Below, piece after piece: positions 23,325 to 36,736 of a stretch of 64,000 bases of DNA. The number at the start of each line of letters is the position of its first letter. Within the stretch, counting starts at the first letter, position 1. The position numbers were made by a program, and so were the translations under genes. Under the pieces are notes generated by a model. The model worked only from the letters and a program-made list of their open reading frames with translations, was not told the DNA's origin and ran no database searches. Origin of the DNA: Erythrophleum ivorense (taxonomy: Eukaryota; Streptophyta; Magnoliopsida; Fabales; Fabaceae); NCBI GenBank assembly GCA_026724425.1, contig JAIUCV010000005.1:41575784-41639783 (forward strand), written 5' to 3'.

Positions 23325-26300
23325 TGTAACGCCCGGTACATTGTACAATCACTAGAACGGGCCGATTTGAAAAGCAAGTCCCTTGAGCTGAGTGATTCAA
23401 TGCCAAATAAAATTTGAATAAAATTTTAAATAATAAAAAATGAGGATTTGAGCCTTGAGTTGCTTAAAAATTGGGGTTGGAGCGATTCAAAAAAATTGCC
23501 GAAAGGCCAGTGGTATTTTTATAAATAAGTGTAATTTTGGAAAAATACCTAGGAGGGCTTTTTAAATGAAAATTTTGAGTTGCCCAAGGTTCTCAGAGGC
23601 CCCAAAAACCATGGGAAGCCTCGGGACTGGTAAAGTCCCCTCCGGTGTATTCTTTCCAACGTCAGTTGACCTAAACTTTGACCGATTCGTTCGGGATGGT
23701 TTTAACTCCGATTTGAGTGATTCCAAAGGCATTTTATTAAATTGGGAACCTAAATTTTATGATGGAAAAGATGGTTCTCAAAAAGGAGCTAAAACAAAGC
23801 CGAAACAAACTTGCCATTACAGAAGGGCAAAATTGAAATTTATGGTTTCTTGAATGTTCTAAAGAGTTCCACACTTTTCTCCCTTCTTATCCTCTTTAAT
23901 GAGCACGACACATTCTGCCCAAAACACAGAAAATCTTCAGCTCTCTTAGTCACACAAAAGGGAGGAGAAAAAGAGGAAGAAAGCCAAGGAGAAACTAGGT
24001 AATTTCATGAAATTTCTTGCTCCATCTTCCTCTAATCTTGTTTTCCCTCTCTTCCTCCTTTCTTTCCATGGATTTTTTGAATGATTTGGTTCTGTTTTTG
24101 ACCCAGACCTAAGGGGAGAATTTCGAATTTGCTAAAGAGAAGAGAATGAAGGAGAAAGACACTTGAAAGCTCACTTGAACCCTAGGTAATCTTTGCTTTT
24201 TGTTGCATCTTCTCTTCCCCCTCCCTTTGTGTGTATTTCAGCCAAGAATAGAACCAAAGGAGGGGAGGATGTTCTGTCTAAATACAAGGAGGGAACAAGG
24301 GTTTTAGGCCATGGGGAGATGGCATATGGCAAGAAATTCCAAGAAAAACCAATAGAAAACAAGTTAGAAAAGTGTAGTGTTTTCTAGGGTTTTGCAAAAT
24401 CTGATTTTGTGTGAATGTTTACTTGGCTATTTGAATGTTTCCTTGAACTCCTAAGACCTTTAGAAAGCCTCCCAAGTGGCTCTCCTGTCAAGGAAAAATC
24501 ACAAAGTTTATGAACCTCCATTATGGTGCATATTTCGGCCAAGCTAGGTTCATTAGGCTAGGGGATGTTTTAATTTGTTCTAGCCTTGTTTTGAGACTTT
24601 ATATGATGTTAGAAGATGGGATAAACCATTGGGAAAAATTTAGGAGTCATAGATTGGGAGATGGCCTAATGGTGTCCATAATGGTGCTTTGTGAAGCAAC
24701 TTGGTTTTCCAATTGTGCAATTGAATGTGTGATGGCTCCAAGGACCTTAAATGAGTCCAAGAAGTTTAGAAAGAACAAGAGAATGGAGCCTAGCACTTGA
24801 ATAATATGAGTTGCTTCAATAGGCCATTTATGAAACCAATATGTCTATTTTGGAGCCAAGTGTGTAATAAGCTTTAGTTTAATGTCTTGGCTTGCTTCAA
24901 ATGTGTAATTGTGTGATGTTTGTAATGTCTAGGCCAAGAGAACCCTACTCCACCTAAGTGCTCTTGTGAAACCAAGGAGGGGAAGGAAATTGCAAAGTGA
25001 GCTTGCATACATAAAAAGGTAGCTCTCCACCTCATTCTCTTTGCATTCTTGTGTGCATATATATGTCTTAGTGTGCTTGCATGCATTCTTGATGTTTGAT
25101 AACATGCCACTTGATCCTTGTTGTTCATTGATACCAATGTGTTGTCTTGAATGACTCTGGTTGTGGAAAGAGCCCATAAGGGTGAGGTGATGCCAAAAGT
25201 CCCTTGATGAAGGTGAGGAGATGCCAAAAGTCTCATGGCATAGGTGAGACAAGGCCAAAAGTCCATTGAATGGGTGGGGCAAAGTCAAAAGTCCCTAGAC
25301 CAAGAGTGAGGCAAATTCAAAAGTCCTAGAAACGGGGTGAGGCTAAACCAAAAGTTCCTAGAGCATGAAAGTAATCTTGACATGTGAATATGGCATGGAA
25401 TGGAATTTATTGCACACTTTATGCTTGTATGGTTATGCATTTGGTATATGTATGCCTTGAATGTGGTGTGAATGGGTGTGTGAGCTATTGAGATTCTTGG
25501 AATCTCACCCCCCCCTTTTCTCTTCATCTTTGAATTGTCTAGGTGGTGTTCCAAGTCAAGGAGATGCAAGCCAAGGACATTGAACATCTTTGTTTTGGTG
25601 TATTATATACTTTAAATGGTGGTTAAATGTCAAAGTAATGATGTATGTAATCTTTTTGTGATGTAAGACCATGGACAAGTGTAAAATGATGTATGAATAT
25701 GATGTACAACTTTATATGACACTAAATCTCTAGTATTGTGCAAATTGGCTTTTGGATGGCTTGATGTAACTATGCATAAATAGATGTTGAGAGACCAAAA
25801 TAGGTTGCATGAGGTTTGGGATCACCTGGGCAGCCTCCACAAGTCATATTTGTGCTTTGAAACTTGCTCAAGGGGTGCCAAATTCAAGAAGAGGCCATTT
25901 GGTGCAAAGTGACTCTTGGTAGGAAGCAAAAATGACCATTTCATGAGGCTATGTCACTTTTTGTCCAAATGAACTCTTCTTGACCTGAAATTTGACATGA
26001 ATCTATAGGTTATTGAGAGCTTTTTGAGAAGCTAAACTTGGTAATTTTTGGAGGTCTGTGGAATATTTAGCGAATTGTTGAAATTGGAAAATTTTCTGGT
26101 TTTGGTCCTTGGTACTGTAGCACTGGTCCGAAATTGAATTCTGTCACTCATAGGGCAAACGATGTCCAATTGCCACGAAATTTCATACAGAGAAACTAGA
26201 CATTCACAGTGACTTTTCCAATTGGAAGCACCTCATTTGGAGTTCTAGAGAGGGAGATATGAATTTTTGAACATTCTGTCCAGTATCAGGACCCTTACCC

Positions 26301-26936
26301 GACTTGATGTACTGTTCTATTGAATTTTGAGACTTTGGGTACCTGAACTGGTCTGAAAGTATTTTTCTATTCTAGATAACATCCACAGCTTTCCATATTG
26401 GTATCATTTGCATGGATTGGATTTTTGTGGAATTAATTGGACATTTTCAAAGTTTGCTGCAGAATCTATGACAACATCAGGAGGCAGTTTGACCCCTGGA
26501 TATTTTCGGATGTCAGACGCCCTCTGTGATGGGTGTTATGGTCTATACATATTTTTACTGTGAAGTAGACATCCGTAGCTTTTTAGAATGGCCAAGAATG
26601 TGTGATTTAATCTTTTTAGAATTAGTTATGATTTTTCGAAATTGTGCCAGAAAGGGGCCAAATCTGGCCGAAAATAAACCTCCATATTCTAGGTTCCATT
26701 TCGGTTTCCATGAGTTGTGGGCCAACTTTGGTGATGTATGAGTTGTATGTATGTAATTAAATATGAAAATGTAATGTATGAACTCATATGGTCCGTGTGA
26801 CACCGAATCAAATTTTCATACGCTCGCAACGCGAAATAAGGCATTATTTTAATGCCATCTTCCATTCCCTTTTGTGCAATTCATCATGGGAAACTTAGAA
26901 ATGATAGGAAGCAAGTTAGAAATATATAGTGTTACA
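23325..26936 (+). mobile_element. Solo LTR nested in the Tekay 3' LTR
   Basis: 3612 bases, TGTAACGCCC to GTGTTACA, flanked by exact CATAG copies (23320-23324 and 26937-26941). Removing it restores the sequence of the 5' LTR at 15799. No primer site, coding region or polypurine tract is inside. It has six AAAAGTCC-type repeats (25180-25360) and the hairpin at 25489-25507. The frames at 23566, 24510, 24874 and 26526 are LTR noise. It belongs to a different subfamily from its host LTR and resembles the solo LTRs at 8677, 29329, 32152 and 51737. Confidence 0.93.
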
Positions 26937-28086
26937 CATAGTGAGTTTGAGATGTGTATTGATTTGGACCACTTGAGTATTTCATATATACTATGTTTAT
27001 ACTTTCAAACTTGCCCAAGAGGTACTAGAACATGTAGGAGGCTATTTGGACCCACTTTGAACCATTTTGGGTGCCAAAATTGTCATATTTGTGAGCTCTG
27101 TCAAAGTATGACCAAATGAGCTTTTCTTGATATAAAATTTGGCATGACTCTAGAGCCTATTGAGAGCTTCTTGAGAAGCTAAAGTATGTAATATTTAGAG
27201 GTTTAGGGAATATTTTGTGAATTGTTGAAATTGGAGAATTTTATGGTTTTGGTTATTGTACTTTGCAACTAGGTCTGAAAATGAATCTATGTCATTCATG
27301 GACCAAATGGTGTTCGATTGTCATGAAATTTTATGGGTATAAACTAGATATCCACAGTGACCTATACCAACTAGAAGCAACTCAATCGGAAGTCTGTAGA
27401 GGGAGAATGAACTTTCTGAAGTTCTATGTCAGTATCAGGGAAGCCATCCGACCTTCGTTATTGTTCCATCAGTTTTTGAGGTCCAAGGGCTACTGAAATG
27501 ATCTGAAATTATTTTTCCCCTCTCTTTAACATCTGTATCTTTCCAAATTGGTATAGTTTGGCCAGATTGGAATTTTGTGGAATTAGTTACGAATTTTTGA
27601 AGTTCATGACAGCAAGCTGCACCAGTACTAGGGATAGTTGGACCTCTATCTTTTTTTCGATGTCAAACATGGTCCAAACACTGAGATTATAGTTGAGAAT
27701 TATTTTTATTGTAAATTTAACACTTATAGCTTTTCAGAGAGCTATGGTTTGCTTGATTCCCATTTTTCTAGAATTAGTTATGATTTTCCAAAATTAGAGC
27801 CAAAAATCTGACTTTTGGGCTCATGTGAGAAATTGCATTTTCTTAGTTTTTGGCTTTATATCCGTGGTTTATGGGTTGTTTGAGGCTATGTACAAGTTGT
27901 ATAAATGGTGTTTGGGTAGAGAATGTGAATGATGGGTTCACAGGACCCACGGGACAAATTATGAGCATTTGAATCCCGTTTTATAGCTTGAAAATGCCAC
28001 GGTTTATACTTGTTCATTGGAAATCATATGGAATCAAGCCTTGGGGGAGATTAGTTGGAGTTAAGTCATTATGGTGTTATATTATG

Positions 28087-28487
28087 TAATAAAAAATTTT
28101 AAAATTTTAAAAAATATAAAATTTGGACTATCTAAAATTTAAATTTAGATAGGCCAAATAGGGTACCTGCGTGCATATTATAGATTCACATGAGATTTGT
28201 ACGTGTATAAAATACAGTCTCTTCAACCTTTTCATCTTAATCTTTTTTTTCTCTCTAGTTTGGGCTAATAGTTTGTTTGGAACTAGGTCCCTATATGTAA
28301 TTATAAATCTCCTCTATTTGAATTAACACAATTAAATCTAAAATAATTTCCAAATAAATTTTTATCTTCTTTAAAATTTTGGCCCCATGCCCCTTTGTTA
28401 TACATTATTATTATTCATAATTTTTATTTTCTAGGTTATAACAATATTGATCAAGATATCACATCATCAAGTTTGTCTATGAAAATT
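28087..28487. other. AT-rich flank between two elements
   Basis: Sequence right of the Tekay target duplication and left of the DNA transposon end. It contains A/T runs and one short inverted repeat (ATCTAAAATTTAAATTTAGAT near 28128). No gene is seen. Confidence 0.5.
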
Positions 28488-28715
28488 GGGTAAAATACAT
28501 TTTGGTACATTGTGGTTTAGCCTTTTAGCATTCTAATACATTGTGGTCTAAGTTTTTATTTTAGTGCCTTGTGGTTTAAACCCTTACTACATTAATACCT
28601 TGTTATTGTATTTTATTGTCTTTTATATTTTTGTGAAATTATTTCATTATCTTTGAATCTATTAAAATTTGTTTTAAATTGTTAATTTTCTTATGAAATC
28701 TCTAATATCTTAAGA

Positions 28716-29320
28716 ATTGAAGACCACACTTTCTTCTTGGCCAATTGGAATCTCAAATTCAATGTAAATAGTACAATATCCATATAATTTTGTCTCTAAT
28801 TTTACCTTAAATTCCTAATTATGAAATCTTTAATTTCCTGTAGGATTAAACTTAGGTATAATTCTTTATATTTTGTTATCAAGTTATCTAATATGATATT
28901 TGTAAAAAATTCTTTAGGAGATCCAATCATGTAATATTAAGCTATAAAAATTATACATTTATCATATTATTAATTATTAAAGAATCAAATAGCAAATATA
29001 TAAAAATTGTTCCTAATTTTTCTCCTTTCCTATGCATTGAAGACTAAAATTCCTCTTTAACAAATTGAAATCCCAAATTTGACATATACAACACAATATT
29101 TTCTCTAAGTTTTGCCCATAAACAATTTTTGTCCCTAATTTGGCCATGAATTCCTAATTTCCTTACAAATTTTCTAATTTTCTATGAAATGAAGATCAAA
29201 ATTCTTCTTTGGGCCAATCAAAATTCCAAATTTGATATATACAACAATATCTTTCTAAAATTTTACCCCTTAATGAAATATCTAATTTTGCCTTAATTCC
29301 CAAATTTCCTATGAATTCTT
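28716..29320. repeat. Three diverged direct repeats of about 160 bases
   Basis: Blocks beginning ATTGAAGACCAC (28716), ATTGAAGACTAAAATTC (29037) and ATGAAGATCAAAATTC (29202) share the order of a GGCCAAT-like stretch, TCCCAAATTTGA, ATATACAACA, TTTTACC and TAATTTGCC. They lie inside the DNA transposon; spacing is uneven. Confidence 0.6.
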
Positions 29321-32151
29321 TACTTTTGTATAATACCTTAACCTCTTTATCCTTACATAATAGTCCCATGGTCTATCCGAATCCATTTATAGCATATTAG
29401 ACAACATTTACAAGAAAAGCATATGTTTTCATACATGGAAAGTTGCATGATTGGAAGACCATATTTATGATTCATGGTTTTAGGGACCATGTGAACTCAC
29501 CTATATTATTTCCTATCCATATCATATCCATTAAAGTCATAAACAACATCATTTAACTCATGCATCACGGGTTTAGAAGCCACGTACCAGAAAATTGAAG
29601 TTTGCTCTCGGGTTCACTATTTTAGTTTTCTGGTATAGATTTTGAAAATTCATAACTAATTTTAGAAAAATTAAAACCTAGCAAACTATACCATTCTGGA
29701 AAGCTCTAGATGTTAACTAATAGCTAAAAATAATTTTAGACCAATGCAGTGGCATTAAATCCAAGGCAATTGATGGAACAATATCATAAGTTGAACTGTG
29801 TTACTAGTACTATTATGCAACTTCAAAAACTTGGTTCTCCCTATACAGAGCTCCAAATGAGGTGCTCTTTGTGGCTATGAAAATTTTATGATGTCTAATT
29901 TGTACTTGTAAAATTTTATGAGCATTGGACTTCATTTGGCCCATGTATGACATAGAAAGATAAATTGACTATATAAATAATGCACATACCATTTTTGCAT
30001 ATTTTGGCCAACTTTAAAAAATCATAACAAATTCTCTTAAGCTCCAAATTAAGTGTTCTTTAACTCTGTAAAAAGTATAGATGAACCCTATTTGCTGGCT
30101 AAATTTTATGGAAAAACTCACTCATTTGGTTAGACTTTAGTTCAGCACACATAATGGTTAAATTTGAAGTCCAATTTGGCATCTCAAAGCACCAAAATGC
30201 TTTCCTCTCATCTTATAGCCACTGGGGCAAGTTTAAAAACATAAATACAACATATAAAAGCATTCCAAATGATCCAAATCATCATAGAGCTCACTCTCAC
30301 CTTATCACTTGCGATTATACACATGCATATCATAGCATATGGGTGGTAAAAACTAATGCATTCATTCATTTGGTTCCAAAATAGTTACATACATCATTTA
30401 TTGCTCAAAGGTTTACATTGTATATATATGTATTACATGATTACAATTTTTGACATCAAAATATAAATATAAAGCATATTTCTCTATCCTTTTGTCAAAG
30501 TTTTGCTTCTTAAGGTTGTTAGCTTCCATTCCTTGGTCAACTTGGCTCACCTAGACATGTTTAAGCATGTGTGGGAGAAAAGTGAGATTCAAAAAATTCC
30601 AATAGCTCTTAACCCTTTCAAACATATATAATAGATACATATACATGTCAAAGAATGCATGCATAAAATTCAAGCTATTAGTGAGCATACATAAAATATT
30701 TTTCTTGTCATATAAACTCATACATAGTAAATATAAGTTCTCAAGAGTATTGGTCAAGCCTCATCCACCTCTCTTAGGACTTTTAGATTTACTTCACCTA
30801 CTTTCAAGGGACTTTTGACTTAGCCTCACTCTTCTTGAGACTTTTGGCTTTGTCTCACCCATTCTAAGGACTTTTGGCTCATATTCATCTTTGTTAAGGG
30901 ACTTTTGGCATCACCAAACCCGTTCAAGCCATATTGCATACATAAACACATTTCAAGAAGCATAATGGTCCCATAGCTTGTAAGCAATAGATAGAAATAT
31001 TTCTCATGGTTTAAACATACACACAAGCACTCAAAGACAATTACACATCCAAGCCATGCATGAGAGAAAGGTTAGAGAGATACTTTGAAGCAAGATTCAC
31101 ACACTTTTCCTTGGATTATTCTTCCCATCTCTTGGCCACACACTTGCAACTAGGTGGAGCTTAATTTCTTTGACCTAAACACATCAGATGGGATACAATT
31201 ACATCATTGAAGTAAGGTCTAGCGTCACACACACTCTATGGAAGGTTACTCTTTCATATGGCTACATAATGGTTCCATACAAGACCTAATGAAGCAACTA
31301 CTAGAATTCAAGATCATGGCTTCATTTTCTCCTTCTATCTAGGTTTCTTGACTCCATTTAGACTCTTTAGAGTCATCACAAATTTATTCCTAAGAGCCCC
31401 GATACGAGTTGCTTCTATAAGTCTCATTATAGAGCCTACACCGTCATCTCACAAACTAAGGATTTTAAATTTTTTCTAAGACTTCCTTTGATGTTCTTTC
31501 ATCATATTTAATTCCTTTTTACCCTTAGAAAAATTTAAAACACTCTTTAGGTGTTTCCTCTAACTTAGGCCGAGACAAGCATAGGGTTTTAGACCCATGG
31601 AGCTAGCTTTGTTTTCTTGAAGGGAATGGCACATGTGAGGCTTTTAGGTGTCTTAAGAACCCATATACACTCTTAGACAACTAGAAATACAGCTAGAAAG
31701 TTTCATACATACCATGGTGCAACAAAATCCCTAGATTTTGGAAACTTGTTTTCTAATGCTCCTTTTTAAAATTTCTTTGCATATACTTGTTTCTTATACT
31801 TAAAAACTTGGGTTTCATGCTTGGTTTAGGTCAAAATTTACTCCCTCTTAGTTGTTCTATACTTGGCCAAAAATCACCTAATGAAGAACAAAGGGAAGGC
31901 AGCAAGAAAAGCCATGATACATACCTGAATTCTAAGCCTTTTCAAGAGTTCTCTCCTTTGCTATAGGCTTCTCATTGAATTTCTAATCTTCTCCCTTTGA
32001 ACTAGGCTCAAAATAGTCTCAAATTACACACCAAAACTATAGAAAGAAAGAAGAGAAGGAAGGGAATAAGTTTGCTAAAGGAAAGAACATGAAATTTCAA
32101 GGATTTTCTTACCTTTTTGCTTAGTTTTTCTTTTCCTTCTTGGCTACTTCT

Positions 32152-35100
32152 TGTAACATCTAATTTTCTAAAAACGAGAGAAAACGCGAGAAACACAACG
32201 TATGGTTTCTCCGTAAATAAATGAAATCTATTGGATACAAAAAGAAGTTCCCTGAAATGATGTAGTTAAGGTCTCAAAAAATTTAGGGAGCATTCTAGAC
32301 TCCTAAAAATGAGAATCTCAGGCTTAGACAGAAAGAAAAATAGAGTTAGAATGAAAAAAAGAATTTGAACAAAAGATTGATGAAACGTAAGGGCATTTTC
32401 ATCATTTTGAACAAATTTTAGAATTCTCACAGGAAGGCTTTTTAAATGAAAGTTTTGAGTTCTCTAGGGTTTTCAGGAGTACTGAAAACCATGAGAAATC
32501 CCGGGACAGCTAAAGCCCTTTAGGTGGATGTTTTTCAACGTCAGTTGGCACAAACTTTGGCTAATTTATTTAGGAAGGTTTTAGCTCTGAATTGAGTGAT
32601 TCTAAAGGCATTTTACTAAATTGGGAATCTAAATTTTATAATAGAAAAGATGGTTCTAAAAAAGGAGCTAAAACGAATTAGAAACAAAAATGCCAAGAAT
32701 GAAGGGTAAAATGAGAATTTTTGAAAAGTTCTTTTTCCTCCTTTCTATATATAAGTGGCGCCTCACTCTCACCCTCACCCTCATGTAGCTTCATATGTTT
32801 CTGCCCTAAACTAGTGAAAGAAGCCCTAGGATAAGGTGCACAAGAGGAAGAAGAAGAGGAGGAGAAATTCAAGCTAAAAGGTATGAAATTTTAGTAGTTT
32901 TTCATGCTTTCTCCTTCTCCATTTCCCTTTCTTTCTTATAATTATAATAAAGTTTATAAATCTGTTTTAAGGGAGAAATTAAGGAAAAAATTCGGATTTG
33001 AAGAGAAGAGCCCAAAGAAGACAAGATCCAAGTGAGAAAAGCCATGAAAATAAGTTAATTTCTCCTTCCATGGTTGCTATCCCTTACTCCTCCTTTCTCC
33101 CTATTTCGCCCTACTCAAGTAGCTATAGGAGGGCTATAATTTTGAAGAGAACCAAGGGTGATTTCCATGAATTTAGGCCTCGTTTGGTTGGTGGGAAAGT
33201 TGTGTGATGGAGAGGGAAAGGGAGTGGGATTGAGAGAAAAGCATGTTTGGTAGGTAGGAGACTTCTTTCCCTGGGAAAGTTATCTGCCACTAGCATGGGA
33301 GAGTCCATTCCATTGTTTTGTGGTGGGAGAGAGCTTTATTGAGTAGGAGAATACAAATTAAGACTATTTTGTTTTTCTTCAGATAATTTTTTTTCTATTA
33401 AAGGTAAATTAAAAATAAATTTTTAAATTAAAATGTTATTTTATTATTTTTTATTATTATTGGTAATTAAAAAAATATTTTATTATATTTTATAATTATT
33501 AAAAGTATTTTAATTTTTTAATTCTCTTCTCATTCTATTTTTATGTCATTTTTATCTAACTAAGTATAAAAAAGTAAAAATATTCTTATTTCCTTTTCCA
33601 TCATACCAAACATAATTATGAGATACAAGATTCCTTTCTATTCCCATTTCCATTCCATCAAAACCTAATCTCTTATACCAAACGAGGCCTTAAGGGAGGA
33701 GAGTAAGAATATACAAAGAAATCCAAGTAAAAATTATGAATTTGCAAGATAGAAAAGTTAGGGTTTTGATTGCACCTTAAACTTTATCATAAATCCTAGC
33801 CATATTTTATGATGTTTAAGTGTTCATATGAGTTTCTAAGACACTAAAAGAGCTTCCTACATGATTCTCCCATCAAAGGAAGCAAGGAAACTCCATTGGT
33901 GCCTTATAAAAGTATAGCTTCGGCCAAGGAGAGTCCATATACCTAGAGAGTATTTTAATTCATTCCAAACTTAGTTTTGTATCATGTATGATGGGAGAGT
34001 ATGACAGGAAGCCTTGGAAAAAGTTTAGAAGCTATAGAAAGCAAGATGGCCTTATATGTTCTATAATATGGCTTAAAGAAGCAACACCTAGCTAGGCTCC
34101 TAGAATTGATTGTGTGATAACTCCAAGAGGTTTAAATGGAGTCAAGAATCATGAATGAATAGATAGAATGGAGACAAGATGATGTTTTCCAAAGGTTTCT
34201 TCATTAAGTGCATTATGAAACCATAAAAGAGCATTATAAGTCACGTAGCCTTTCTAGTAATTACGTGGCCTTAGACTTTGCCTCAACAGTATAATTAGCT
34301 TCCATATGATGTGTCTAGGCCAAGAGGAATGATCTTCACCTTCTTGGGTGTGTGAGGTCAAGGGAGATGATTCAAGACTTTAGGAAAAAGTGTGTAAATG
34401 CAAACAAGGTAGCTCTCTCTACCTTCTCTTATGCATGATTATTTGCTTTACTTGTCTTTGAATGTGTGTATATTTATTTCAACCTATGAAAAATGTTCTA
34501 GCATGAGTTCTTACTCTATGGTACCATGATGATGTATTATGTTTTCAAATGATGTTCATGATGTTTGTTTTAGTTTGCTTAAGTCTGGTGAGGCCAATAA
34601 CCTTTAGCCATGGTAAGGATGAGCTAAGAACCTCTAAGATTGGTTAAGACAAAGTAAAGAGTCTCCCAAAAGTGAGGTTGACTCCCAAGAGCAAGGTTGA
34701 GTCCAAGAACCTCTTAAAGAATGAGTGGGACAAGTCCAAAATCTACAAGTAAATAGGTGAGGCCAATCCACTTACTTAGCAAGCCTTTTTATGTTATGTA
34801 TGACTTATTTAAATGTTGAAAATGTTTCTTGAATATTTACACATGACAATATGCCCATGCATGTATTTATAAGACTTGTTTTGCTTCTTTTATATATGAT
34901 TAAACAGGAGATAAGCTATTGGGATTCTTTGAATCTCATTCCCTCCTCTCCAATGATCTAACATGCTAGGTAGACTAAGAGATTAAGGAAATGGGAGCCA
35001 ACCACATGAGAGATGAGAGCTTGACATCAAAGTGCCTAGATTTTACTACTTTAAGGCCTTATGAGTGGCAATTGATGTACTCCATTATTCTATATGACCT

Positions 35101-36392
35101 ATGACTACTTGAACATGTATAATTATGTTAACATGTGATGTATAAATGAGAGATTATGTTATGTGACCATTAGAATGTATATTGAGCATGTAATGGCAAA
35201 TTTTGCTTCTTGGAAGTTTGATGCATTAGTGTATAAATAGAAGTAAAGTAGCCAAAATGAGATGCATAAGGTTTAGGATTATTTAAGTAGTTCATACAAG
35301 TCATAATAATGCTTTTAGACTTGTCCAAGAGGTACCAAATATCAAGAGAAACCATTTGGACATTTTGGTATCCTATATGGAGCATATTGGAAACCTATAC
35401 CATTTTTTATTCAAATGAGCTCTTCTTGACCTGAGATTTGGCATGAAATTAGAGCTTTTTGAGAGATTTTTAGGAAGCTAAAGAACAGAATTTTTGGAGG
35501 TCTAGAGAATATTTGATGAATTTTCAAATTTGAAAAAAATTCTGGTTTTGGTTTGATATACTATTCACTCATGTCTGAAAATGATTTCTGTTACTCAGGG
35601 CCCAAATGATGTCCAATTGCCACAAAATTTTATATGGAGAAACTAGACATTCCCAGTGACTTATGCCAACTAGAAACACCTAATTTGAATGTCTAGAGAG
35701 GAATATATAAATTTTTAAAAATTCTGCCTAGCATCAGACACTCAAACTGACCTTATATATTGTTTGATTAGGTTTTGAGGTCTGGGTATGCCTGAACTAG
35801 TATGAAGCTATTTTTCACCTCTAGCTGGCATCTGTAACTTTTTAGATTGGTATTATTTGTATAGATTGTATTTTTATGAAATTAATTGAATATTTTTGAA
35901 GTTTGCTATAGAAACCTATGACAGTACTAGTAGCCAGCCAGACCTCTGGACCTTTTTGAATGTCAAACATTTTCTGTGTGATGATTCATGGCCTAATCAT
36001 ATTTTTATTATAAAGTAAACATGTGTAGCTTCCTAGAATGATAAAAAAGTCCATATTTTTGATTTTTTTAGAATTAGTTATTATTTTTCAAAATTTGTGT
36101 CAGAAAAGCTAAAATTTTGACCAAGGCTAAAATCATAGATCTTATATGTCCCTTTGCCTTGCATGACCTTTAGACCAATTTTGATGATAGAAATGAGTTG
36201 TATCCATGCATTTAAATATGATAATGTGATATATGAGTCCATATGACCACAGGATGCCGAATAAAAAATTTTCCCATAGGAAATTTCATTTTGACTCATG
36301 ACTTACTATGCTATTATATAGCTTCCCAATGTTCTAGCATAAGATAAAGCATGAGAATTATATGAATTGAGTCTTAGAAATATGGTGTTACA
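32152..36392 (+). mobile_element. Solo LTR nested in the minus-strand LTR
   Basis: TGTAACATC to GTGTTACA, 4241 bases including a 514-base MITE, with exact CTTCT flanks (32147-32151 and 36393-36397). The hairpin is at 34920-34938 and a diverged tandem zone at 34585-34760. No internal region. Frames at 32678, 32998, 35170 and 36081 are not genes. Confidence 0.92.
33176..33689. mobile_element. Tourist-like (PIF/Harbinger) MITE
   Basis: 514 bases with terminal inverted repeats GGCCTCGTTTGGT and ACCAAACGAGGCC, flanked by TTA on both sides (33173-33175 and 33690-33692). The TTA duplication and end sequence fit PIF/Harbinger MITEs. The interior is AT-rich and non-coding. Confidence 0.88.
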
Positions 36393-36721
36393 CTTCTTTT
36401 GCACCTCCCTTGGTAGAAATTTTCCTTGGTTTGAGATGAAAAATAGGTAAGCTAACTGTGGGGCAGAAGAGGGACACCTTATATATAAAGCTAGGGATCC
36501 ATTTAAGATATTTCAAAATACCAATTTTGTCCATTGTTCTTGGTTTCTTTCTTTAAGGCTTATTTCAACTCCTTTTTTAAAACTATTTTTTCCATCATAA
36601 ATTTTAGGTCTCTAACTTATAAATTGCTTTTGGCATCACTCAAATTAGATCTAAAACCTTCTTGAATGAAATAGTCAAAGTTCAGGTCAACTAACATTTT
36701 AAAATATAAACTGGAGGGGTT

Positions 36722-36736
36722 GGAACCATGATACCA
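36722..36736 (-). promoter_or_regulatory. Viral primer binding site, Met-tRNA type
   Basis: The minus strand reads TGGTATCATGGTTCC, sharing its first eight bases with the TGGTATCA start of Met-tRNA primer sites in caulimovirids. It lies about 30 bases inside the left junction and about 520 bases downstream of the TATA box. Confidence 0.55.

Larger units (their letters stand above)
14362..28081 (+). mobile_element. Ty3/gypsy Tekay (Del) chromovirus, complete but dead
   Basis: The order is 5' LTR (14362-16935), primer site, gag-pol (17101-21662), polypurine tract and 3' LTR (21713-28081, split by a nested solo LTR). The ends are TGTAACA and TGTTATA (decayed TGTTACA), and TTATG flanks both sides exactly (14357-14361 and 28082-28086). 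Tekay is inferred from the long LTRs, an initiator-Met-type primer site, a single gag-pol frame and a C-terminal chromodomain-like tail. All coding parts carry stops, so the copy cannot move by itself. Confidence 0.93.
21713..28081 (+). repeat. 3' LTR of the Tekay element, split by a nested solo LTR
   Basis: The first part is 21713-23324; it resumes at 26942 after the insertion and its duplicated CATAG, and ends TGTTATA at 28081. The LTR itself is about 2.75 kb, longer than the 5' LTR because it kept the hairpin block (23012-23030) and gained 21-base units in the motif array. The array is at about 21773-22045 and the AAAAGTCC block at about 22767-22890. The 5' and 3' LTRs differ at several percent in many stretches but are nearly identical between 27278 and 27570. 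Confidence 0.92.

Noticed and set aside
24510..25288. Several overlapping frames of about 100-130 residues on both strands
   Set aside because: All lie inside the nested solo LTR and run through its AAAAGTCC repeat block or AT-rich sequence; none shows a domain.
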